Origin: Syntrophobacterales bacterium | GTDB lineage: Bacteria; Desulfobacterota; Desulfobaccia; Desulfobaccales; 0-14-0-80-60-11 | Reading direction: 5' to 3' | DNA length: 47,264 nucleotides | Assembly: GCA_020060385.1 (NCBI GenBank) | Contig: JAGVAH010000023.1 | Location: 1-47,264, forward strand | Shown: one piece after another, positions 41,279-47,264 of the stretch | Layout of the letters: each line of letters starts with the position of its first letter | How positions within the stretch are numbered: the stretch's first letter is position 1 | Notes under the pieces: model-generated | The model's input: the letters and a program-made list of their open reading frames with translations, nothing else | What the model was told of the DNA's origin: nothing | The model's database searches: none | Position numbers and translations under genes: made by a program

Positions 41279-41905
41279 ATGGCGCATCACGGACAAGGAC
41301 TTATGGGCAGAAAGGTATGGTATAAGCTCATTGAAGGGAATATGCGCTTCGTCCAGGGTCTGTTTCAAGGCCGCAATTTGCTGGATCTGCGCGGCACGCT
41401 GACCAAGGGGCAACAACCGGAAGCCGCGGTGCTCTGCTGCTCCGATTCCCGGGTACCCGCGGAGATCATCTTCGATCAAAGCTTAGGGGATCTCTTTGTG
41501 GTGCGCACCGCCGGCCTGGTGCTGGAACCCACCAGCATCGGCAGCCTGGAATACGCGGTGGCCCATCTGCATGTGCCCCTCTTGGTCATCAAGGGTCATG
41601 AGAGCTGCGGCGCGGTGACCGCGGCGGTGGCCCATCCGGATATGGATGAAGGACATATTACCGCCATTGTGCAGCAGATTGCCCCGGCTGCGGCCCAGGC
41701 CCGGGCCACGGGCAAAAACGGCTCCGCACTGGTGGAGGAGGCCACTAATCAGCATCTGCAATCATTGGAGAAGGCCTTGCGGCAGCAGAGCCGGATCATC
41801 GGCGAGGCCTTGGAGCAGGGACGCCTGGACCTGGTGGTGGCCAAATATCGGCTGCAGACCGGCAAGGTGGACGTCCTCAGCGCCACTTTTTCCGAATCCT
41901 TTTAG
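41279..41905 (+). CDS. beta-class carbonic anhydrase
   Basis: A 208-residue enzyme interconverting CO2 and bicarbonate. The zinc ligands are visible: Cys in CCSDSRVPAEIIFDQ (with the Asp-Arg dyad), and His and Cys in GHESCGAVTAA. NLLDLRG, SLGDLFVVRTAG and SIGSLEYAV complete the beta-CA fold. AAGGAGAGG lies upstream of the ATG. It stands alone between a non-coding region on the left and a repeat region on the right. Confidence 0.93.
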   Translation: MAHHGQGLMGRKVWYKLIEGNMRFVQGLFQGRNLLDLRGTLTKGQQPEAAVLCCSDSRVPAEIIFDQSLGDLFVVRTAGLVLEPTSIGSLEYAVAHLHVPLLVIKGHESCGAVTAAVAHPDMDEGHITAIVQQIAPAAAQARATGKNGSALVEEATNQHLQSLEKALRQQSRIIGEALEQGRLDLVVAKYRLQTGKVDVLSATFSESF

Positions 41906-42058
41906 TTGCCGGCGCCAGCCGGCAGGTAGATTGATCCTCAGCCAATCCGGGCTGGTGCACGCTGCTTCCGTCTGGTGGCAGAGATTAAAAGCCTTTATAA
42001 AACCGACTTGTGAAATCGTCTTGGGTCAGCCTGGAGAGTTGAAGGTGGCAAAGAAGCA

Positions 42059-42141
42059 TCCCCCCTTTTTTAAAGGGGGGCAGAGGGGATTAGAAAAGCG
42101 CCTGATAATCCCCCTAAATCCCTCTTTAGAAAAGGGGGACA
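42059..42141 (+). repeat. REP-like palindromic repeat, copy A
   Basis: Contains nested inverted repeats CCCCCCTTTTTTAAAGGGGGG and ATCCCCCTAAAT...CTTTAGAAAAGGGGGA around a core GGGGATTAGAAAAGCGCCTGATAATCCCC. A related copy in inverted orientation is at 46300-46370. No coding capacity. Confidence 0.65.
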
Positions 42142-42299
42142 TGATAAAATCTGTTCCCAAAATCTTTATGGTGGCGAACATGTTTGCAGCCTAAGCCAGG
42201 CTTTGGCAGCGGTTCTAAGGACAGGGACCGGCAATTGGGCAAAGAGACGGGGCGGCGGCAATTTTCCCGGCCGCAACACGCGCTAAGGGGAGAAGGCCC

Positions 42300-42779
42300 A
42301 TGAACAACTCAATAAAAAAATTTTTTGCGCTTATTCTCGCGGTAACGCTGCTCTTGGCTCTGGGAACCGGGGCCGGGGCCGGGGTGAGGTTATTGAAGGG
42401 GCAGACCCTCTATGTGCCCAGTTATTCCAATATTATCGGGGACATGCAACATATTACGGTCCGGGCCAACCTCATCATCCATAACACCGATCCCCAGCAT
42501 CCCATTACCCTGGTCCGGGTGGATAATTATGACACCCACGGCAAATTGGTGGAAAAATACCTGGCCAAACCGGTGGAACTGAAGCCACTGGCCGCCAACC
42601 GGATCATCATCCGCAACCCCAAAAAGGGGGATGAGGGGGCCGGAGCCAACTTTATTGTGCAATGGCATGCAGCGAATAAGGTCACCGAGCCCATCGTCGA
42701 ATGCATCATGGTGGGCTCCCTGGGCACCCAGGGGCACACCTTCTCGTCCCAGAGCCGGGTGATCGCGGAAGAAGAATAG
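42300..42779 (+). CDS. DUF3124 exported protein
   Basis: A 159-residue protein with a signal peptide (MNNSIKKFFALILAVTLLLALGTGAGA) and the DUF3124 pattern: GQTLYVPSYSNIIGDM, ANLIIHNTDPQHPITLVRVDNYDTHGKLVEKYL and FIVQWHAANKVTEPIVECIMVG. The role of DUF3124 is not known; members are exported beta-rich proteins of Gram-negatives. AAGGGGAGAAGG lies upstream of the ATG. No neighbour suggests a pathway. Confidence 0.85.
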   Translation: MNNSIKKFFALILAVTLLLALGTGAGAGVRLLKGQTLYVPSYSNIIGDMQHITVRANLIIHNTDPQHPITLVRVDNYDTHGKLVEKYLAKPVELKPLAANRIIIRNPKKGDEGAGANFIVQWHAANKVTEPIVECIMVGSLGTQGHTFSSQSRVIAEEE

Positions 42780-42976
42780 CCGGTTATCCGGTTGGCAGCT
42801 TGGGGTTAAGATCGTTTTCACAGAGATAATGGGGAGCTTTTGCCCCAGTGGCACGAGAGCGTAAGTTTTTGGATTTTACCAATTAGAAGAGGCGATCATT
42901 ACCCTGAATGCAGTTACTTGAATAATCATATTATTCATTTTCCACTTAAATAGTTACGACCTGCTCGAAAAAATAC

Positions 42977-43273
42977 TCAACGCCTATCTGGCTCCCTATC
43001 TTCCAGTTTTCCCTTATGAGCCTCCATGTATGCCTTCAGTAATGCATTGATGCGGGTTTGATAACCTCTGCCCTGGGCCTTGAACCATTCCAGCACCTCT
43101 CGATCCAGCCGCATGGTGACTACAGCCTTAGGTTCAGGCAGGCGGAGAACGGCCCTGGAAAAAAAATCGGCATCGAGCTCAGGAGTGTCGGAAAAATCGA
43201 TATTTCGATCTTCCATGGCGTCCACCTTGGCCCAATCAGTCTTTGATTTCTTTTTCAAAATTCGCTTTCTCAT
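42977..43273 (-). CDS. brnA: BrnA-type antitoxin
   Basis: A 98-residue protein with a basic N-terminus, an acidic stretch (DFSDTPELDADFF) and a C-terminal ribbon-helix-helix DNA-binding region VVTMRLDREVLEWFKAQGRGYQTRINALLKAYM, which is the BrnA pattern. It neutralises the BrnT toxin and represses the pair. It overlaps the upstream BrnT gene by 38 bases, so the order is toxin then antitoxin, the typical BrnTA arrangement. Confidence 0.88.
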   Translation of the reverse strand: MRKRILKKKSKTDWAKVDAMEDRNIDFSDTPELDADFFSRAVLRLPEPKAVVTMRLDREVLEWFKAQGRGYQTRINALLKAYMEAHKGKLEDREPDRR

Positions 43274-43520
43274 TTTTGGGTGCCTTCCTCAAGGAAATCA
43301 CACGTATAATATTTGGCCAAGGTTCATTGAAGGTCACCACCAATACCCACCCCTTACAAAGACCAATCCCGTTTAAGCGGTCTTCTCCGTAGTCTTCCCG
43401 ATTATCGGCGGCCACCGGCATGGGACCCTGGAACATTTCTGCCACCTCCAGGAAATCAATGCCATGCTTGGCAAGGTTGGCGCGGCGCTTTTTCTCGTCC
43501 CACTGAAACTGTACAGACAT
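43236..43520 (-). CDS. brnT: BrnT-type ribonuclease toxin
   Basis: A 94-residue toxin of the RelE superfamily. Family motifs are FQWDEKKRRANLAKHGIDFLEVAEMF at the start and YGEDRLNGIGLCKGWVLVVTFNE with RVISLRKA near the end. ATG 43520 gives the normal N-terminus; longer versions add a non-conserved stretch. No strong ribosome site is seen; it may be translated poorly, as toxins often are. Confidence 0.88.
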   Translation of the reverse strand: MSVQFQWDEKKRRANLAKHGIDFLEVAEMFQGPMPVAADNREDYGEDRLNGIGLCKGWVLVVTFNEPWPNIIRVISLRKAPKNEKANFEKEIKD

Positions 43521-43534
43521 ATTGTAAATACAAT
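43521..43534 (-). promoter_or_regulatory. palindromic operator candidate of brnTA
   Basis: ATTGTA-AA-TACAAT is a perfect inverted repeat just upstream of the brnT start, overlapping an AT-rich -10 region. BrnA-type RHH repressors bind such short dyads. The site would allow autorepression of the toxin-antitoxin pair. Confidence 0.45.
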
Positions 43535-43615
43535 TAGTAAATAATGCATCCCTATTAAAACATCGCCCATTAAGATCCACCGGGGACTACTAAATCTAAA
43601 TATCGTTTGTTTTTT

Positions 43616-46093
43616 TTACCGTACGTGCTCCCTGATGAAATCCTTGATGTACCAGTCGACGATGCCCTCGGAAAAGAGCACCATGTCCAGCTGCTTGGTG
43701 TAGAGGGTGAGTTTGCCGAAGAGAGCCAGCCTCTGGGTCATCTGCTCCAGGGGGTATTTGGCCAATCTGGCCTCGATGGTCTCCCCCTTGCGCTGATGGT
43801 TGAGATGCATGTGGTCGATGATGGCCTCGATCAAGCGGACCCGCCGCTCCCGCCGTTCCGAGGTGGAGCCGCCCCCCCGGAAAGTAAAAGTGAGGTAGTT
43901 GTCGTTAATCTCCTCGCTGACATAGGCCTCCACCGTGGACAGATGGTAGCCCAGGCGAATGCTGAAGTTCATGTAGTTCCGGGAAAGCACCACGTAACTT
44001 TGATCCCGGTAGGGGTCGGCCCCCTGGGCCACCTCTTCTTCACTCTTGACAAAGACCGAGCTGAAGCTCTTGGCCCCCGCAGGTTTCGCCTGGGGCCAGC
44101 GCATGGCCGCCAGCCCCTGCCAAAAGGCCCGGAAAGGAATGGAAGTAATCTGCTCCGGCCGCACCGTGCGCTTCCAACCCTTCTTTAAACCGCCCCCCAG
44201 GTCGAGGATGCGCACTTTAAAAGGCAGGCCCGAATCCAGGTCCACCACCTCCCTGCCGTCCTGCACTTCATTTTCCGTGAGTTTGAATATCTCCCGCATG
44301 GAATATTCATGGGCGAAGCGGACGATGTCGTGGAGGGTGCGGCAGCCCTCGGGGGTGAAATTTTCGCTTTGGGGATTGATCAGGTTCAGGGGGACCACCT
44401 CCTGGAGCACCGCCTTCAAGGTGCGGAAAACCGGGCTGTCGGCCAGCTCATTCATCTTGTCTTGGCCCGGTTCCAGGAGTTCGGTGATGATGCCGGCGTA
44501 GACGTTGTTATAATTGGCGTCCACGGTCACTTCCTGGCCGGGTTGCAGAACCTGGGTGGCCCTGCCGGTATTGATGATGGTGGGTACCTGGAATTCCCGG
44601 GCCAACAGGGCCATATGGCCGGTGGGGCTGCCGGCGTCGGTAATGATGGCCGCGGCCTGGGGCATCACCGTCACATACTTGGGGGAAGTCTGCCGGGCCA
44701 CCAGGACCCCGCCCGCGGGAAAATTTTTCAGGTCCTCGTCCCGGCGCACCAGCACCACGGGGCCGGCGCCCACACCCCGGCAGGCGATGCTGCCCTGGTC
44801 CAGGAGCAGGGGATATTGCTTCAGGGTCCGGGCCTTGACTTCGGGAGCCCGCTTGGCGGGCATCTGCAACTGCCGGCTTTGCAGGAGCCAGAGCCGGTCC
44901 TCAGCATCCAGGGCCCACTCCACATCCTGGGGCCGCCCGTAATGGGCCTCCAAAGTCACCGCCCACTGGGCCAACTGTTGTAACTGGGCCTCAGAGAGGC
45001 AGGCCGCGTGGACCTTTTCCGGGGGCACGGGCACCTCGTGCACCCCCCCCTCCGGCACGCTGACCAGCATGATCTCTTTGGGGGGAATCCGCTGTTCCAG
45101 GACCTGCCCGGGAGGGTCGTGGGCCACCAGGTAATGGTCCGGATCGATCACCCCGCCCACTGCGTATTTGCCCAGGCCCCAGACCGCGTTAATCAGCACC
45201 GCGGCCTGGTCCGCAGCCTCCGGTTGCCGGGTGAACAGCACCCCGCTGGCCCGGGCGTTGATCATGGGCAGCACCGCCACGCCCATGGCCATCTCTTCCT
45301 CCTTGAAGCCCCGGTTCTTATAGTAAAACAGGGCCCGGGGGGTAAAGAGGCTGGCCACAATATCCTTATAGCGCTCCACCAGCTCTTGGGGGGGGACATT
45401 GAGATAGGTGGCGTATTGGCCGGCAAAGGTGAGGGAGAGGTCTTCCCCCACCGCGCTGGAGCGCATGGCGGCCAGAGCCGGGGTTTCCTCTTTTAGACAT
45501 AACCTGGCGTAGGCTTCCTGGATGGCGGTCTCCAGTTCCGGAGGCACCTGGGCCTGGTTGATCATCTGCTTCAATTCCTCGCTGACCCGGGCCAGGCTGT
45601 CCAGATCATCGATCCGCCATACTCCCAGGAGCTCGGGAATGCGCGTCGCCAGCTGGTTGTAATCCAAAAACAGCTTGTAGGCGTAGGTGGAGATGGCAAA
45701 ACCGGGGGGCACCGGCAGATGCACCCGATTGCGCACCTCTCCCAGGTTGGCGTTCTTCCCCCCCACCAGGTCCGCCATTTCCAGGTTTAATTGCTCAAAG
45801 GGTATGGTCAGGGGCGCCTTTTGAATCTCCCGGCGCTGCTCCAAAACTTCTTCGACTTCCTTGATGATGCGCTGGAAAGAGGCAGTCAGCCCTTGGTAGC
45901 GGTGGTCACCCAGGTTATTGAGGGACTCCACCAAAGTGGCGGTCTCTGAGGCCAGTTGGGCGACATTGGCCCGGATATACTGGAGGTCGAAGAGAAAATC
46001 CCCGGAAAGCTTTTCCTCCATATCGGTCATCAGGGCCAGCACCGTATTGTTGGCGGCTAATAACCGTTGGAAGTGCGCGTATTTTTCCGCCAA
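43616..46093 (-). CDS. PEP synthase/PPDK-like phosphotransfer protein without a recognisable C-terminal TIM barrel
   Basis: At least 825 residues. The N-terminal helical part is followed by the nucleotide-binding half (LVGGKNANLGEVRNRVHLPVPPGFAISTYAY, SSAVGEDLSLTFAGQYATYLNV, QDVEWALDAEDRLWLLQSRQ) and the swivelling phosphohistidine domain with TDAGSPTGHMALLAREFQVPTIINTG (His493). The C-terminal ~300 residues do not show the PEP-binding barrel motifs of PpsA; instead they are an unrecognised domain (GGGSTSERRERRVRLIEAIIDHM). The start is uncertain: TTG 46093 is used, but the same frame stays open to 46207 without an ATG or GTG and encodes plausible sequence (LPLKRLWPRLAKKDRAENTQTR). It probably transfers a phosphate to a partner other than pyruvate. 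Confidence 0.75.
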   Translation of the reverse strand: MAEKYAHFQRLLAANNTVLALMTDMEEKLSGDFLFDLQYIRANVAQLASETATLVESLNNLGDHRYQGLTASFQRIIKEVEEVLEQRREIQKAPLTIPFEQLNLEMADLVGGKNANLGEVRNRVHLPVPPGFAISTYAYKLFLDYNQLATRIPELLGVWRIDDLDSLARVSEELKQMINQAQVPPELETAIQEAYARLCLKEETPALAAMRSSAVGEDLSLTFAGQYATYLNVPPQELVERYKDIVASLFTPRALFYYKNRGFKEEEMAMGVAVLPMINARASGVLFTRQPEAADQAAVLINAVWGLGKYAVGGVIDPDHYLVAHDPPGQVLEQRIPPKEIMLVSVPEGGVHEVPVPPEKVHAACLSEAQLQQLAQWAVTLEAHYGRPQDVEWALDAEDRLWLLQSRQLQMPAKRAPEVKARTLKQYPLLLDQGSIACRGVGAGPVVLVRRDEDLKNFPAGGVLVARQTSPKYVTVMPQAAAIITDAGSPTGHMALLAREFQVPTIINTGRATQVLQPGQEVTVDANYNNVYAGIITELLEPGQDKMNELADSPVFRTLKAVLQEVVPLNLINPQSENFTPEGCRTLHDIVRFAHEYSMREIFKLTENEVQDGREVVDLDSGLPFKVRILDLGGGLKKGWKRTVRPEQITSIPFRAFWQGLAAMRWPQAKPAGAKSFSSVFVKSEEEVAQGADPYRDQSYVVLSRNYMNFSIRLGYHLSTVEAYVSEEINDNYLTFTFRGGGSTSERRERRVRLIEAIIDHMHLNHQRKGETIEARLAKYPLEQMTQRLALFGKLTLYTKQLDMVLFSEGIVDWYIKDFIREHVR

Positions 46094-46299
46094 CCGCGTC
46101 TGGGTATTTTCGGCCCGGTCCTTCTTGGCCAGGCGTGGCCACAGGCGTTTCAGGGGCAGTTCCTCCGGACTCTCGGAGAGATCAGAAAAAACTTTTTGTT
46201 TATCAAATTATACACCAAGTGCGTGATTTGATAATGATGATAACGTCTTCCCCCCTCTTCCAAGACGCGGTGGAGCCTGGAGGTCGGGTGTTTTTCAAG

Positions 46300-46370
46300 C
46301 CCCGCTTTTTTAAAGGGGGATTATCAGCGCTTATCTAATCCCCCTGCCCCTCGTGAGAAAAGGGGGGAAA
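46300..46370 (-). repeat. REP-like palindromic repeat, copy B (inverted)
   Basis: On the minus strand it reads CCCCCCTTTT...GGGGCAGGGGGATTAGATAAGCGCTGATAATCCCCC, sharing its core with copy A at 42059-42141. Flanking hairpins CCCCGCTTTTTT and AAAGGGGG resemble those of copy A. Confidence 0.6.
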
Positions 46371-46415
46371 TTAAACCCCGCTTTTTAATTGTCTCCGCAA
46401 GGAGGGAACGCCACG

Positions 46416-46922
46416 TTAGTCACCTAGGACCAGCTTGGAGATCTCCCCAAAGAGATCGCTCAGCCGGAGCATGCCTGCCACCTTGCCGCCTTGCATCACC
46501 GGCATCAGGCTGACCTTCTCCTTGATCATCAGGTACAGGGGTTTGGCGATGGGGTCCCCGGCCTTAACGGTGGTCTTGATGAGGCTCATGACTTCGCTCA
46601 CCGGCCTTTGGGATTGTTCTTTTATTTTCGGTCCAAAGAAATCCCCCAATAGCACGGTGAGGCTGGGGTCCATCTTCACCAGGCTGGTTTCCTGGAGAAA
46701 TTTGGGCTCCAGGCCGGTGATGATGTCCCGCAGGGTCAAAATCCCCATGAGCTGGTATCTTTCGTCGAAGACCAGGACCGCCCGGGGCTCGAACGCGCCT
46801 TCAAACTTGAGGGCCGCCTCCCGGACGATGGCCATGGCCTGGCGCAGGGTGAACCAGTAGGGGATGTGGGGATAATCTTCCAAGGGAATCATCAATTCCG
46901 CGGCTGTTTTCAGGCCGGGCAT
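46416..46922 (-). CDS. CBS-domain pair protein
   Basis: A 168-residue protein of two tandem CBS domains: AELMIPLEDYPHIPYWFTLRQAMAIV ... AVLVFDERYQLMGILTLRDIITGL and VSEVMSLIKTTVKAGDPIAKPLYLMIKEKVSLMPVMQGGKVAGMLRLSDLFGEI. CBS pairs bind adenosine nucleotides and regulate partner proteins. The ATG at 46922 has GGAGG 5 bases upstream and aligns with the start of the divergent paralog at 47185, so longer versions are rejected. The paralog shares DLMIPLEDYPHIPYWFTLR almost exactly. Confidence 0.9.
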   Translation of the reverse strand: MPGLKTAAELMIPLEDYPHIPYWFTLRQAMAIVREAALKFEGAFEPRAVLVFDERYQLMGILTLRDIITGLEPKFLQETSLVKMDPSLTVLLGDFFGPKIKEQSQRPVSEVMSLIKTTVKAGDPIAKPLYLMIKEKVSLMPVMQGGKVAGMLRLSDLFGEISKLVLGD

Positions 46923-47031
46923 GTCATCCTCCGCAGATTGCTCTGTCTCCAATATCAATGGGTGGTTTTTTTCTAATGGCGGGGTCTGGAAAAGTCAAGG
47001 CCCCCCCATTCTTGTGAAATAATACACGACC

Positions 47032-47080
47032 TTAACGCAATTTTAACGACCCTCCCCCTCATTTTAACCCCGTTTTAATC
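47032..47080 (+). promoter_or_regulatory. array of TTAAC direct repeats (PHO-box-like) between CBS genes
   Basis: TTAACG at 47032 and 47043, then TTAACC at 47064 and TTAATC at 47075: repeats spaced 11, 21 and 11 bp. Six-base repeats with 5-bp gaps in helical phase are typical of OmpR/PhoB/PhoP-type response-regulator sites. Confidence 0.5.
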
Positions 47081-47184
47081 TTCCCGTTGCTAAAAGTTTA
47101 GGCAAGGCAAACAGGCTCCCAGGAAGAGCCAAAATAAGGAGTTAATCAGCAGGCATAGAAAATTTAACTTTGCCGGAGGTTCCC

Positions 47185-47264
47185 ATGCCGTACAAAAAGA
47201 AAGTGAAGGACCTGATGATTCCCTTGGAGGATTATCCCCACATCCCCTACTGGTTCACCCTGCG
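47185..47264 (+). CDS. CBS-domain protein, N-terminal part (cut by window end)
   Basis: ATG 47185 with CCGGAGG upstream begins KDLMIPLEDYPHIPYWFTLR preceded by MPYKKKV; only 26 codons are in the window. It is nearly identical in this part to the divergent CBS protein at 46416-46922, so the pair arose by duplication and shares the regulatory region between them. Confidence 0.8.
   Translation, partial: MPYKKKVKDLMIPLEDYPHIPYWFTL

Overview
The window looks like a chromosome segment of an anaerobic, GC-rich Desulfobacterota-type (deltaproteobacterial) Gram-negative. I infer this from the gene content, not from a marker gene: a cobalamin-riboswitch-controlled TonB/ExbB/CobN-type operon with CbiK, DUF2149-, DUF2162-, DUF2284- and DUF3124-like proteins, a flavoredoxin-like flavin reductase, BrnTA, B12-dependent radical SAM enzymes, and in-frame UGA codons that look like selenocysteine. 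No rRNA, complete tRNA or CRISPR array was seen.

Layout. 1-1030: end of a MacB/LolCDE-type ABC exporter. 1055-5952: metal(loid)-response cluster with a MerT-like protein, a Hg-type MerR carrying a thioredoxin-like tail behind a textbook 19-bp-spacer mer promoter, an ArsR repressor with a palindromic operator, a TVP38 membrane protein, a Met-rich winged-helix protein with one in-frame UGA, a SHOCT protein, and an ArsM-like methyltransferase fused to DUF2284 with four in-frame UGAs. Each of the five UGAs is followed at a nearly constant distance by a SECIS-like hairpin, and DUF2284's conserved C-terminus is recovered only by reading through three of them. This is the most striking content of the window.

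6499-13205: a repeated membrane-sensor module. Three proteins share a two-helix membrane domain (two with a histidine-kinase ATPase domain, one with GAF) and alternate with three exported Met-rich peptides. A pentapeptide-repeat membrane protein and a CDF-type cation transporter follow. 13766-15330: a tyrosine recombinase, a tRNA-3'-end-like palindrome and a MITE-like repeat. 16418-22669: a decayed membrane gene, a GH63-type glucosidase pseudogene, an MscS channel and a GH13 enzyme. 22968-24950: two TonB-receptor remnants flanking a flavin reductase.

25532-35047: sigma70-like promoter, cobalamin riboswitch with terminator, then TonB receptor, DUF2162-like protein, ExbB-like protein, DUF2149-like protein, an exported membrane-anchored CobN/HmuS-like chelatase, and CbiK. 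This resembles Bacteroidetes hmu loci but is under B12 control. 35244-40902 (minus strand): a RiPP-like operon of a 65-aa Gly-tailed candidate precursor, a radical SAM/SPASM enzyme and two B12-binding radical SAM enzymes with PqqD-like tails. 41279-47264: beta-carbonic anhydrase, DUF3124 lipoprotein-like protein, BrnTA toxin-antitoxin, a PEP-synthase-like protein, and two divergent CBS-domain paralogs around a PHO-box-like array. A 122-bp MITE-like repeat (two full copies, one truncated) and a second REP-like palindrome (two copies) are dispersed through the intergenic regions.
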